This document shows positions 1 to 10,130 of a stretch of DNA of 64,000 nt, one piece after another; within the stretch, counting starts at the first letter, position 1; every line of letters starts with the position of its first letter. Where the stretch lies: positions 18,231,464 through 18,295,463 of the forward strand of contig JAVGWX010000018.1 of the NCBI GenBank assembly GCA_036924085.1, written 5' to 3'. A program made the translations under genes and the position numbers. Origin of the DNA: Ariolimax columbianus. Its lineage: Eukaryota > Mollusca > Gastropoda > Stylommatophora > Arionidae. The notes below the pieces were generated by a model that had not been told where the DNA came from, ran no database searches, and worked only from the letters and a program-made list of their open reading frames with translations.

Positions 1-410
1 TATATGGACACTTTACTTTCTATTTATGCATGTATTCTTGGGATGTTGTTACCACAATTTCTCCGATGTCATTTCTGTCTCTTCTGGTGACGTAGACTTT
101 TCTCACGTATCTCATTTCATAGGTCACAATTTTCTATTCCTGTGTCTTTGACAAAAGCCATGTTTGGCGCTGATAACAGAGTTGGCAATAATTGTTTATA
201 AATTTCTGTTGTTTTTATACTCGTGCTGATGTTTGAGTAGTGGTGAAAGTTTGTAGGTCACCATACTTGCTTTTTGGCATATGGTTTCTTGTCCAGGTAT
301 TTGAACTCTTGCACCAGTTAGAGCCTGTTGTCGATGACATGTATTTTTAGAGGGTCTGGCTCCCTGCTGATTTTCATAGTTTCTGTCTTTGATGTCCTAA
401 CCATGTATCT
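1..410 (-). mobile_element. LINE reverse-transcriptase C-terminal fragment (RTE-like)
   Basis: Read on the minus strand, this gives a decayed peptide containing MKISREPDPLKIHV, followed by EFKYLDKK. It resembles the 'isREp.pl.i.....v..FkYLG' segment just after the palm domain of RTE-type reverse transcriptases. Several in-frame stops show that it is dead. It runs off the left edge of the window. The clade is a judgement from pattern only. Confidence 0.55.
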
Positions 411-529
411 CGCACAAGTTGAAATTAATATTAATGGTATTTTGGAGGAAACAAACAATGTGTAACATATGAAGTTGCAACACTTGTCCCATAAGAGAGA
501 CAAAACAAATAGCAAATTGGAATGATGTG

Positions 530-765
530 GGTTAGTTGTTTAGTCACATGGCTCACAATCTCAAGGTGCTGGGTTCGATCCTCACAGCACCGGCCGTTAC
601 CCCGGGGAAGCAACCCCTTTGCAAATGCAGGAGTAAGCATACCCTTCCATAAATGCATGCCAAAGTTGGATGTACAGGGCCGACAGGCGCAAAAAAACTA
701 GTGCAGTGCACACTGCCTTGGGGAATTGAAGAATAAGTCGAACGCACAAAAGAAAAAAATGTGGG
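530..765 (+). mobile_element. SINE-D copy (tRNA-derived)
   Basis: A pol III B-box (GGTTCGATCC, around 572) sits in a degenerate tRNA-like head. The body then matches the SINE-D copy at 60379-60646, including ACCGGCCGTTACC, 'GGAAGCAACCC', 'CATGCCAAAGTTGGATG' and 'GACAGGCGCAAAA'. The copy is old and carries many substitutions. It lies beyond the HMGB exons, either in an intron of that gene or outside it. Confidence 0.65.
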
Positions 766-769
766 GCTG

Positions 770-1200
770 GACCTTTCCAGAAAGATAACAGAAATTTATC
801 CACATACTCTGAAATTACATTTGCTCAGCACAAGAGAACACACCCAAATTATTAACTTTTCAAGCATGTAAAAGCTACTAAAGAGATGTGCATGGGTCTA
901 GGAACCAAAATGTAAAACCAGTACTATTGAAAAGTGTCAATGCATATGCTTGGATACTAAATACCTTTTAACGGTAGTGGTGGCCCATTGTTGCAAATAG
1001 TAGCAGGCAGACGAATAACAAAAAGGTACACAAAATTGTGGTGGAAATCCAGAGAAAAAAAAATGGCAGGAATGTGAGGACAGACATGATTGTTCACACA
1101 AGTCAGCATTACCCTTGAGAAAAAAGACGTGAGAAGACTTAATATATCAAGTCTACAGAAAGTCACCAACTCTAGTTAGTTTCACAACCTGGAAAAATAA
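770..1200. other. no recognised feature
   Basis: AT-rich sequence that probably lies in the HMGB intron following the exon at 1206-1357. I looked on the minus strand for an HMG box B exon (SAFF..C motif) and did not see one, so the remaining HMGB exons should lie left of the window. Confidence 0.5.
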
Positions 1201-1205
1201 CTTAC

Positions 1206-1357
1206 AGAGCCCTTTTTGGTGCATTGGGGTCCTTTGTTCTCTTTCTCTTTTTAGTCTGGCCCCCTGCTGGAACATAAGATGACATTTCTCTCTCATATCT
1301 GGCTTTATCTCTTTCTGCCATATCTTCAAATCTTTTCTTTTCTTTGGGTGTCATTTC
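1206..1357 (-). CDS. HMGB: HMGB1/2-type protein, coding exon 2 (end of box A, linker, start of box B)
   Basis: The minus-strand exon opens after an acceptor ending in CAG and closes before the donor GTAAG (GT at 1205-1204). It encodes 50 codons plus 2 bases and starts [20 protein letters not shown]. This is the third helix of HMG box A, followed by [10 protein letters not shown], a basic linker ([12 protein letters not shown]) and PNAPKRA, the canonical entry to HMG box B. It joins the exon at 3127-3279 in phase 0 (W-K|E-M), as in vertebrate HMGB1. Box B and any acidic tail are not in the window. HMGB proteins are abundant nuclear DNA-bending proteins, and members of the family can also be released as damage signals. 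The assignment to HMGB1/2/3-type rather than another HMG-box family rests on the two-box layout and the linker. Confidence 0.93.
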
Positions 1358-1569
1358 CTGCAATTACAAACAGTGTAAATAGTCCAATATGTGTGATATA
1401 AACATACTAATTGTCAGTACAATGTTGCAAAGTAAGATATGACAAAGGACAAAAATATTCAAATGTTAAATATTGTGCTTGAATATAAAAAAATTAGCTT
1501 AAATGATGCATGTTATTCTGAACTGAACTAAAGATATATTATCTTAATGATATTGTAATATCTTAAAAA

Positions 1570-1800
1570 TATAGACTATGTCATTCCCTTCCTGGAAGAT
1601 CAACACAGTGACAGTAGTCCACCAGAGTCTTGGGGCACTTCAAAGACAAGAATAGCCCCACTGTCCCACAGAGAGCATGCCATAAGAGGCGGCTGTGTGA
1701 TATGGCATAACACCGGCCATGGTTAGGTGGTTTGCTAAGAGCAGCATAGATGTCACTTAACAGGCTGCGGATCTACTTTGGTTCAGTGGTTAACCATCCT
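1570..1800 (+). mobile_element. Repeat-C fragment
   Basis: This shares ACAGAGAGCATG, 'AAGAGGCG', 'TGTGTGA.ATGGCATAA', 'GGTTA.GTGGTTTG' and 'CAGGCTGCGG.TCTACTTTG' with copies at 30365-30735, 46715-47050 and (minus) 15300-15640. It is diverged and truncated and sits in the HMGB intron. Confidence 0.6.
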
Positions 1801-1802
1801 CC

Positions 1803-1866
1803 AAGAAACTGGCTGTTTAGACTCTGCAGTCTTCTAAATCAGTAATTAGACTTTAAGTTAAGGTGA
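1803..1866 (+). mobile_element. CR1-like LINE, degenerate 3' tail
   Basis: It ends GACTCTGCAG-TCTTCTAAA-CAGTA and then TTTAAGTTAAGG. This matches the 3'-terminal hairpin and (TTAAG)n tail of the CR1-like copies elsewhere, such as 51962-53510. Only the last 60 bp are present, so this is a heavily 5'-truncated insertion. Confidence 0.6.
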
Positions 1867-2149
1867 CCAGAGAAGGTTGTGATGGGATTGGCAACCGCAG
1901 TTGTGGGAAAACTATTGCCACAAAAACCATAGTACAAATTGATCCAGGATGCATTATACACTAAGTGTGTAAATTCAAATGCAGTGTTAGGCCTATTCTT
2001 GGCTCATTGGATTGACGAGGGTATTATTATATACTTAATCTTAGACTAGGGTCTGAAAAATAAAAGTAAAAAGGAGTCCAGCATATTTAAATTCTGGACA
2101 GGAATGAAATGTTAAGAAACCAGTAGACAGCTTCGTCTGAGGAGTCACC

Positions 2150-2272
2150 AGTTCCTGTCCTGACTGCCTTTCTCTTCCCTAAATGTAGAAGTATGCTGGT
2201 AGTGAGAGTTTAATCCTATACCTTTGCCATGAAAAGTGAGTGCTCTACCACTGGGCTAGTCAGATTAGTATC
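2150..2272 (-). mobile_element. tRNA-derived SINE head (old)
   Basis: The reverse complement contains the A-box TAGCCCAGTGG, at about 2248-2262 on the plus strand, and a weak B-box (GGATTAAACTC) upstream. Spacing and order fit a tRNA-derived SINE promoter. No intact tRNA cloverleaf can be drawn. Confidence 0.5.
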
Positions 2273-2697
2273 TACATACATCATTTACTATACAAAAAAT
2301 TAAACAAATTGCAATCTACCCAATCAGCTGTAAGTTATGAAACCTGTCATATAGGTGAAAGTGAAGCAAATTTGTTTAGAATGTAGGCACCAGGTACAAA
2401 ATGTAGGAGCCATGTAGTGCACGGTTCCTTGAGGGTTGTATAACATGCCAGAGAGTTGATGAATTGTTCATGAAAATATGAATTATGTCTATTTTCAAAG
2501 TAATGCCTCCCTATTCCTGCTATTCCTTATTTCTTTTATGCTTTCACTGCAGCTAAGATGGTGCCAGCAGTCTGATTGTGAAAAGGAGGAAAGAGGAAAT
2601 TACGCTGTGAAATATTGTGTCCTTTAAAACTGAAGCTGACATATACAAGATGCTGGGAAATTGTGTGATTAAATACAACACTTGTCACAAAATTTTA

Positions 2698-3045
2698 GGA
2701 GCAAGAGATCAAGATGCGGAGCAGTGCATGAGCTGTAGCGGTCAGTGACCCAAAACTGACTGCTAGCGTCAGGGCCAGCGACCCAGAGCTGCCAAGACCT
2801 GTCTTCTCCACCAAGTGATGATCCTGGATAACAGTGCAACAGGACAGATTAAGGAGAAGGAATCAAAGGCTTAACCCAGTACCAAAAAATGCCATGCTGG
2901 AGTCAGATGTGTCGGACCGAACGGTGCAAATATCACAGCCAAGCTGTAAACTATGACAACGCATTACGTTCTCCAGACTACATCCTGCTACTTGCAAAAC
3001 CTTTTTCAGGGCTCAGTAGCGGGAGTTTTGAGAATTAACAATGAA
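2698..3045 (+). mobile_element. SINE-A copy, near full length
   Basis: It begins GATCAAGATGC-GAGCAG and runs through 'CAGGGCCAGCGA', 'GATCCTGGATAACAG' and the shared core (GTCGGACCGAACGGTGCAAATATC), ending at a decayed 'GTAGCGGGAG-TTGAGAA'. It is more diverged than the 13407-13754 copy and ends close to the HMGB donor at 3126, inside the intron. Confidence 0.8.
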
Positions 3046-3126
3046 GTTAGGAGCAAAGCGACCAAAATAGGTTGGGCGTTGATATTGGTTCTGAGCATTT
3101 AAACAAAAAAATATGTATGACCTCAC

Positions 3127-3279
3127 CTTCCATTTCTCAGCACACTTTTTTGTGAACTCTGTAAAGACAACTGTGTCGTTAGGATGCTTCTTCTTATGCT
3201 CTTCGCGGCAGGTTTGAACAAAAAATGCATATGATGACATGCGTCCTCTGGGTTTGCCGTCGTTATCTTTCTTACCCAT
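3127..3279 (-). CDS. HMGB: HMGB1/2-type protein, first coding exon (start of HMG box A)
   Basis: The ATG is at 3279 on the minus strand, with 51 codons to the donor GTGAGG (3126-3121), phase 0. The peptide begins [20 protein letters not shown] and continues [15 protein letters not shown] and [16 protein letters not shown], a clear HMG box A. Cys24 and Cys46 correspond to the redox-active Cys23/Cys45 pair of mammalian HMGB1. Phe39 sits at the intercalating position. A 3' splice acceptor (TTTTTTGGCAG, AG at 3302-3301) lies 21 bases upstream of the ATG, so a 5' non-coding exon exists further right. A candidate is 6552 to about 6900. The expected product is a chromatin architectural protein that bends DNA. 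Confidence 0.95.
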
Positions 3280-3300
3280 GGTTTGATAATGACAAAATCA
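3280..3300 (-). other. HMGB: HMGB 5' UTR portion of exon 2
   Basis: These are the 21 bases between the acceptor AG (3302-3301) and the HMGB ATG. The T-rich tract and GGCAG on the minus strand form a standard 3' splice site, which shows that the 5' UTR is split by an intron. Confidence 0.7.
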
Positions 3301-3303
3301 CTG

Positions 3304-3815
3304 CCAAAAAATAAAAAATTACAGTTATTTCTACTGTAACTACATGGTATACAAAAGTTACAATTAAATATCCGCTTTTCTACTATTTGGTGTGTAGGCC
3401 TTTCCTTTTTCATGTGGGTTATAATTTCTACAGAATTGGAGTAGTATGCCTCATGCCAAACAATCCTTAGTCACATATTACAACATGTCATTCAGGCACT
3501 GTTAACAATAATTATAATAGCTTAAATAACTTATTACAAATATCTATTTACAAAAGAATGCACGTTAAGTTATTTATAAATTTGTCATACCAAATAGTAT
3601 GTTTCCCCACATCTTCCATTCTATTGATACCGGTCCAAAATTCAGTGTCTTAATATTAAACTACCCAGTACCATTTCTCTGATGTAATATTTCATTCTGC
3701 ATTGTCTATATCAGTGCATACTCACTAGTCCTTTGAACTAGGCATATAAATCTATTACCCCAATAGAAGTAAAATCATTCAATAAAGTCAAATAACAGAG
3801 TAAAGTTATATTAAC
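3304..3815. other. HMGB 5' intron, no further feature
   Basis: AT-rich intronic sequence. I see no coding or repeat signal here beyond simple AT bias. Confidence 0.5.
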
Positions 3816-3816
3816 T

Positions 3817-3907
3817 AGGGGATCAAGATGCTGAGCAGCGCATGAGCTGCAGTGGTGAGCGACCCATAGCTGACTGCTAGCGTCAGCAAACCAGAGCTAT
3901 GGTTAGA
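3817..3907 (+). mobile_element. SINE-A 5' fragment
   Basis: It matches the first 90 bp of SINE-A (GATCAAGATGCTGAGCAGCG, then CATGAGCTGCAGTGG and GACTGCTAGCGTCAG) and then stops. It has lost its 3' end, which is the reverse of ordinary 5' truncation, so it was probably deleted after insertion. Confidence 0.75.
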
Positions 3908-3957
3908 GGGCACCTAACCCTAACCAAAATGGAACACACAGACACATGATTCCTACA

Positions 3958-4312
3958 TTCAGAATTCGTGGTGACTTAATACAGGTTTATAAGATGATCA
4001 GAGGAATCGATAAATTAGACTATAACAAGTTTTTTTAAATACAGCCACCCACAATAACACGAGGGTATAGCTACAAGCTGATTAAAGAGAGGTCCAGGTT
4101 AGATATTAGGAAATATTTTTTTAGTCAGAGAGTGGTGTCTGCTTGGAATGCATTGCCAGGGGAGGTAGTGGAGGCAGGGACAGTTAATGCATTTAAGAAT
4201 AAACTGGATGCGCATAGATTTTAGAGCAAGGTGATGTAAATGAAACTGGTTGTATACAGACTCTGCAGGGTCTTCTAAACCAGTATAAAGATGTTAAGTT
4301 AAGTTAAGTTAC
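3958..4312 (+). mobile_element. CR1-like LINE, 3' fragment with tail
   Basis: It starts at AGAATTCGTGGTGACTTAAT (encoding RGDLIQVYKMIRG), passes the terminal motif around '[20 protein letters not shown]', and ends with the ACTGGTT...AACCAGT hairpin and TTAAGTTAAGTTAAGTT. It is 5'-truncated and carries frame breaks. Confidence 0.85.
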
Positions 4313-4599
4313 ATGTGAGTTTCTGTGGCGACATCGGAATAAAGTCCGTCAGTTAGACCCGTTCGACAATATTCTGCAAGACATCACAAAATTTTGGCCT
4401 CCTGTAGCTAGACACATAATTATTTGTGTACGGAAACCCGTGTGGTCATTGAATGGTATAAAATTTCAGAATGGGTGAATTAACGCACAAGAACCAGAAA
4501 TTGTCTATGACTGAACAGTTCAGTGTTTGTGTATTGCTTAATTCCACAGGACACTTTTATTAGTATTATCAGGGACTTTGCTGCAGTGCATCTATGAGG

Positions 4600-4735
4600 T
4601 AGCTTCTTCCTGTTCCTTTTCACTTTTCCTGAGTAGGCCACTCATTTACAGCTGGGTAGACTGAAACCTAACTGTCACTACCAAGAATTAAGCCAGGCAC
4701 TTTTACCATGAGAAGCAAGTGGTCTAGTATGGTAT
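4600..4735 (-). mobile_element. tRNA-derived SINE remnant
   Basis: On the minus strand a degraded A-box region (ACCACTTGC) and an AAATGAGTGGCC segment resemble the head and the 'AAATGGGTACC' block of the SINE copies at 56890-57030 and 62930-63110. The resemblance is weak. Confidence 0.35.
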
Positions 4736-4859
4736 ATTATAAACTTTTAAATATCACTCGACTTTTGTTTGAATGCTGTTAGTAAACTTCCAACAAACAT
4801 TTATAGATAAGCTACATTGTGCAAAAATGTGTAATTGATGTTCTGGTACAAATGAAAGT

Positions 4860-5770
4860 GTATTATTATAGACTAGATCTAACTGTTGCATTTATATTAT
4901 TCTTAGAACTATAAAAAGTTGGCTATAAATGCATAGATCTAGATATAACTTACTGTCTTACTTAGTCGCTCCTCTTCTACCGTGAGGTGTAGAGGTTCTA
5001 GATATAACAAAATATTAAATCACTCATTTGTATCTAAACTTTTCGAACCAATGGAGTCCAATGTATTTCATGATAGTGCATTTGTCATTCCATTTTCATC
5101 CTGGAGATGGCAAACAATGACTAACACAAGTGAAAGCTTGGAATAGTGAATTTAAAATACTAGTCTATGGACTATCTAGATAGATCTACAGAACTATGGG
5201 GTCTATAGGTCTATATAATAAATAGATCTTTACTACATATTTAATATATTATATACCTATAGTACTATAGAAGTCTAGTATCCCATTACCTGTACCAAAT
5301 TATGTATTTTTAAGGACTAGTCTATAGTCTATTATAGTCTATACTATACTTAACTATAAAAGTATTAGATCTATAATAAAATAATTATATTAATATATAA
5401 TAAATTTATATGTCTATGCTATACTATTAACTATATTGTTTGTTGATCATGTCCATTATTTAGTCTATTATCGATAATATAGAACTTTAGTAGTAAGTCA
5501 AAGTACCAATCAATCACTAAATTAGTGTAACTGTATACTGTATAGATAATAGTAGATCTAAATCAGCCCATAGTCTAAAATAAAAATGAGTTAGATCTAG
5601 ATTTCTACATCTAAATAATAATTGAGGAAAAGATTCATGATGTAATATAAATAAGGTGTAGAACGTATTAATATTTAATTTAATAGTACCTAATAAGTAA
5701 TAATAGATCTATATTCTATCTATCTTAATACTTAACTGGCCTAATCTTTAACTCTTACGTTTAGGGCCAT
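4860..5770. repeat. AT-rich tract with clustered TAGATCT motifs
   Basis: About 900 bp of very AT-rich, cryptically simple sequence lies within the presumed HMGB 5' intron. The palindrome AGATCT, usually as TAGATCTA, recurs about eight times (near 4875, 4936, 5183, 5223, 5368, 5550, 5592 and 5706), together with many TCTATA/TATAGA permutations. It has no coding potential. Confidence 0.7.
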
Positions 5771-5774
5771 AGAC

Positions 5775-6540
5775 AAATCAGTGGACAATAATGAGTACAA
5801 CTTGTACTCATTTTTGTAGGACAAGGATGTTTAATAGTGGTAGACTCACTAAGTTAAAGTACCAGGTAGGAGTACTAGTTAATTAAATATAATTAGTTTG
5901 TAGAGCATATCTCGCGATCATGCTGGAATTATTGAAGTTATTCTAAAGTGTAAAGCATTTACAAATCAAATTAATAATCAGTGGTCATCATCTGAACACA
6001 CAACTAGTACTACTACTACTAGACAGTCTATACCATATCAAAATGTTACCGGCACAAACGACAAAGTTAGCGGCTGCTAGACCAGGCGGGTGGGACAGAC
6101 AAATTCAATAACCACAAATATTTTGGAAATGTTAAATAAATAAACTGGGTCAAGGATAACATGCAGCAAAGCTTTATTACATAAAAAAATCCGCAAAAAT
6201 GAGATGTCTCCCATACAAAATGCGCATAAGTTTGTCATTAAATGAATACCGCAGGCAAAATGCAGCGGGACATAGTTGCCTTCCTCTGTACTACCATTGA
6301 CGTAAGCCCTGTAATGCATAGTAACAATGGTTTAGCATTGTGCTTACACGCCCGCCTGCAAACACAGCGCTGAATGGCGGCAAGAAACCCGGCCGAACAA
6401 CGACCTTAAAACCTACTTTCCAATGTCAAAATGATCACGATTTTCATCGAAAACCCGTAAATAACAACCCATCTATGATTGTATAAAGTTACAGAACGGT
6501 CACACCTGTCTTAGACATTCAGAAATACACTTTTCAGATG
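5775..6540. other. HMGB 5' intron, no recognised feature
   Basis: No repeat family or coding signal is recognised. Base composition rises in G+C towards 6350-6400, approaching the candidate promoter. Confidence 0.4.
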
Positions 6541-6551
6541 GCCTCACTTAC

Positions 6552-6900
6552 AATGGTTTACTATAGGGGGACTACTACAAGGTTTTAACATTGGGTCTAC
6601 GGCTGCCCTATTGCCTTCACTGCCAGCAGACGCAATGGAAGCTTGGCTTGCTGTATCGTTAGTGCTAGGAGAAGCGGACATAGGTAGCATATTTGACGGC
6701 CTGTTCACTGAACATCTACGGCATTTTAGTAGCTGCAAACTGTACAATCCTGTAAAAGGATATTGGACTAAAACAATTTTTGTATATTCAAGACGTGCGA
6801 CTTTGCTAATACTTCTAAAAATGAATTTTAGCGGACGTCATCTTCGGCATTTTGGTCCATTACGAAAACATGGCGTTCTCCAGCTTTCGACGAAGCCAAG
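6552..6900 (-). promoter_or_regulatory. candidate first exon and promoter of the HMGB gene
   Basis: On the minus strand a GTAAGT donor sits at 6551-6546 and is the best available partner for the HMGB 5' UTR acceptor at 3301. Upstream of it is an open frame (MLPMSASPSTND...PIVNHC) that would not be in frame with HMGB after splicing. It would instead stop a few codons past the HMGB ATG, so it would be an overlapping upstream ORF if translated. A YY1-type motif (CGCCATGTT, minus strand, 6875-6867) and local CpGs fit a housekeeping promoter. Without transcript data this could equally be the first exon of an unrelated gene. Confidence 0.35.
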
Positions 6901-6934
6901 GGTTGTCAATTTTTCTTTAAATTTCTGATACGAA

Positions 6935-7565
6935 AACAACACGGAAAATCAAATAGATAACACAATTAATTCAATTAATAGTATAAGTTATTTTTTACGT
7001 TACATAATGTTGTTGAAAACAGAATTTATCATACATAAAAGGCGGTGAAACGAGCCGACTAACCTCAGTACTGTTTGATCCACCCTGTTAGCAATGCCTA
7101 GAGATCGACCCCACGCCAGACGTTTGGTGTCTACAAGCGGCCTAGTTCAGCGGCTGTCACGTAGATGATTGGTCGGTTTTAGATTCGCGGGTCATATTCA
7201 ACCAATAAGACACCGGGATTCCTGACGTTGTGCAAGGCTTCTAAAGAGTCCAAACAAATGAGAATGGTTTTAGCAGTCACATGACTTTGTTGTGCTACTG
7301 TAGGCGGTGATCTCAATCTCTTGTCGCCGTGTCCAAATAGCACACATTGCACGACTTTCAAATACCTAATTATCAGTAATCATCGTCGATGAAGACAACC
7401 GATATCACTGTCATTACAATTTTCACATAGTTTTTAGGTTTATAGATTAGCGTATGGATGGTCGGGCTAATGCAATGAGGAAAAATCCCGCACATATTAC
7501 TGGCATACGTTATCTGCAGCAGCTCTTTTCGATTTATAAAAATCGGAGACGTATGATAAACTCGG
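6935..7565. other. no recognised feature
   Basis: A possible upstream region for the minus-strand promoter. Scattered CpGs lie around 7070-7200, and no motif stands out. Confidence 0.4.
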
Positions 7566-7569
7566 ATGT

Positions 7570-8010
7570 CCCATGTACACGATGTGCTTGTTAAAGAATC
7601 CTTGGTATTACCTTGATGTGCTCGGAGACCTAGACTATCCTATCCTGCAGCATGACCAGAAGCGCATTGAAGCTTTTTACATGCGCATTCTCGAAATCCA
7701 ATGGTACGATTGGGTTCCGACTCACGCGAGGTACATATCTCGACAGCATTTACACATCGCCACACCATCGCCGTCTGTCCCTATTCGGGCATATGGCCTG
7801 ACTTCATGAGGACCTCCAACCCACCAGCTCATGAAACACACCCTGGATATTAGATGTGGTAAGCGGTCCACTCCTATATGGTCCCGCCCTCGTGCCTATT
7901 GGCTGGGCCAAAAAGGAATGACCGTGCCCTCACTCCGTGCAGTCGAGATGACAGTTATCAATCGTGCACCTTCGCTGCCTAGGCGAATTACTACTACTGC
8001 TTGATATGCT
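7570..8010 (+). mobile_element. LINE reverse-transcriptase C-terminal fragment
   Basis: The plus-strand frame 7573-7809 reads RIEAFYMRILEIQWYDWV and ends at a stop. This is the 'r...f.mrclR.IlgirWyd.v' block after the palm of jockey/RTE-type LINEs. The following 200 bp continue the homologous region with frame breaks (WSRPRAYWLGQKGM). It is a dead fragment. Confidence 0.7.
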
Positions 8011-8124
8011 CGAAACGTGCAGGATTTTTACACGTTGCCATTTACCGCGTTTATTCGTTTCTTGGTAACCAATTGATGGAAGGAGAACAAAACAAGTTAG
8101 GAACAGCATCTGAGCGTTATAGTA

Positions 8125-8490
8125 GACATGTTAAACTGAACTGTCCCAAAAGTTTTGTGAAGAATTAGAGAAGACATCCATTTGCAAAAAACAGATGTGA
8201 AATAGAAATTGAAACTGTAGTGGTCATATTTTTTTAAGCGTTGTGTCATGTTAGCAATCGCGTGAAGCAGCAACTCTGATTGCCTCCAGCCTAACACAGC
8301 GTACAAATCAGATCAATTAGTAGCTAGAAGACGGTGATTAACGCGTTATTTTTTCTCGGTGCCCAATAGCCACAAATTAAGTCGGCTTTCCTGACTGTTT
8401 TCTATTTTTAGAACAGGTGAACGATTATGCCCCTATATGTTCATGACTCGGCTTACCCTAAGATTATCATTACGCTTCGCTACTGCTTAT
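8125..8490 (+). repeat. Repeat-E copy 1
   Basis: About 370 bp aligns by eye to 37005-37365. Shared blocks include TCCCAAAAGTTTTGTGAAGAA, 'CAGATGTGAAATA', 'CCAGCCTAACACA', 'GCCCAATAGCCA.AAATTA' and 'AAATTATCAT.AC.CTT.GCTAC'. No coding capacity or clear terminal inverted repeats are seen, so the class is unknown. Confidence 0.7.
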
Positions 8491-8517
8491 GACGTCTTGT
8501 AGTAATTAGGGGTGCAA

Positions 8518-8692
8518 ACTCTGCCGAAGACGGATGTGTCGGACTGAAAGGTACAAATATCGCAGTCAATCTGTAAACTAGCGACACAACGCAATCCGTT
8601 CTCCGGACTACATCCTGCTACTTACAAGGCGCTGTTCAGGGCTTGGTATTGGGAGATTGAGAACGAAGAAGAAGAAGAAGAAGAAGAAGAAG
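8518..8692 (+). mobile_element. SINE-As copy with (GAA)n tail
   Basis: It begins CCGAAGACGGATGTGTCGGA and carries the shared core ('AAGGTGCAAATATCGCAGTC'). It ends 'GGGAGATTGAGAACGAAGAAGAAGAAG...', with about nine GAA units. It lacks the 5' half found in SINE-A. Confidence 0.85.
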
Positions 8693-8930
8693 GGATGCAA
8701 AGAATTGAGGAAAGAATCAGAGTGAGACAGTTAAGATATTTTATTCATATCAAAAGACATATAGCATAACACCTGCTGAAAAGAATACTGGAAAGAAAGA
8801 TAAGAACGCAAACGTGTCAGAGCTAAACAGCGCTTTGTGTGGGAGGATAGTATTAAAAGACCGACAGGACAACACGTGGTAGATTGCACTATTATGGCAA
8901 GAGACGGAGGATGTTGGAGTTCTTCAATGT
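8693..8930 (+). mobile_element. LINE 3' fragment (RTE-like)
   Basis: It reads QRIEERIRVRQLRYFIHIKR, with a later WEDSIKRPTG..., equivalent to 'RRrRLrWlGHv.RM ... W.D.ik'. Stops are frequent and the fragment is decayed. Confidence 0.5.
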
Positions 8931-8940
8931 AAAGATGGCA

Positions 8941-9234
8941 CTTGGCTTGGCTTGACTTTGTTCGTTCTCAATCTCCTGCTACCAAGCCCTGAAAGCGCTT
9001 AAGTAGCAGAATGTAGTCCAGAGAATGCATTTTTTGAGTACCGGGTTAGCATTCCCTCTTCGATCCCTTCTCCTTAGCCAGTCTGCCCTGCTACAGCCTG
9101 TTATTCAGCATCACAGCGTGGAGGCGTCCAAAGGTCTTGGCAGCGCTGGTTCGCTGGCCCTGACTCTAGCAGTCAGCTATGGTTCGCTCACCACTGCAGC
9201 TCATGCGCTGCTCAGCATCTTGATCCTTCACAAT
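8941..9234 (-). mobile_element. SINE-A copy with internal deletion
   Basis: On the minus strand the copy runs from GATCAAGATGCTGAGCAGCG (9234) to an AAGCCAAGCCAAG tail (8943). The central core is missing: the sequence jumps from 'ACTCAAAAAATGCA' straight to 'TCTCTGGACTACATTCTGC'. The deletion removed about 60 bp, apparently between short matching bases. Confidence 0.85.
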
Positions 9235-9235
9235 A

Positions 9236-9485
9236 AGAGTTGATTGCATTGCTCCCGTAATGATCTTAAGTGCCTGGTTTTGCACCTTGTCCAATTCTTT
9301 TAGTGTAGTGTTTGCTGCTGGGCACCACGCCGCTGACCCGAATTCTAGATATGGTCGTATACCTTGCTGGTAAACGTTGTTAAGTACTTTCTTGCTAGCT
9401 CTCCGTGTAGCACCACTTGCAGTTCAAGTTTCTCGGGATGACTAATTTCATCCCGGCTTTTTCTGACGGCTTTTTTAACGTATTA
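9236..9485 (-). mobile_element. I-like LINE reverse-transcriptase fragment
   Basis: On the minus strand, pieces read VLNNVYQQGIRPYLEFGS, then AWCPAA.TTLKELDKVQNQ and ALKIITGA. These align with the same region of the 19873-21283 element ('RPVLEYGIAAW' ... 'KLQNQTMRVITGGMKS'). The frame is broken. Confidence 0.65.
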
Positions 9486-9594
9486 CATCAATGTCAACTT
9501 ATCATCAAATAAACTGCAAGATAAGTGGTTTGTTTATCTTCTCTCAAGAGTTCTTAATTTTTCTGGTTGACCCCAGCTTTTTGTTTGTTTGTTG

Positions 9595-9685
9595 TGTTTT
9601 TGTGTGTTTGTGTGTGTTTTTTGTGGAAAGGGGGGGGGGGAGAAGGAAGAGCGAGAGAGAGAGAGAGAGCGAAAGAGGGAAAGAG
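9595..9685. repeat. low-complexity TG / G-run / GAGA tract
   Basis: A TGTGTTTG stretch, a run of Gs, and then GAGAGAGA/GCGAAAGAG. It produces long spurious open frames on both strands. Confidence 0.9.
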
Positions 9686-9857
9686 AAGCGTAGCGCTGCA
9701 TTTTTCTGTATTAATGCTTACTAAGGCATTAATAGCTCTTTGCAGCTTTTTTGGTGGCCACTGCTGCGTGTTCCTTATATACCACATTATAAGTCATCGG
9801 TGTACTTGCCACTTAAATTCCTAGTTGTTGTTCAGCAATCAGGTCTTTCGTGTAGAC

Positions 9858-10099
9858 CAGAGGTGTCTAAACTATGGCCCGCGGGCCAGATCCGGTCCGC
9901 CAACCAGTTTTGACCGGCCCACCAACCAGTTTTGGCCGGCCTCTTATTGTTGACTGAAAATTACTGTATACTCCGACCACTGTGCTAAAAAAAAACATTT
10001 CAAAAAAGCACGCACAGACGCCAGAAACAAAACAATAAAGACCCACAAATGTACGATTAACATGTTCCAATCTGTCACAACACCACCAACTCTCTCTCT

Positions 10100-10130
<31 letters not shown>

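Noticed and set aside
9491..9824. Open frames on both strands through a GAGA/G-rich stretch
   Set aside because: Low-complexity sequence explains the lack of stops, and no protein motif is present.
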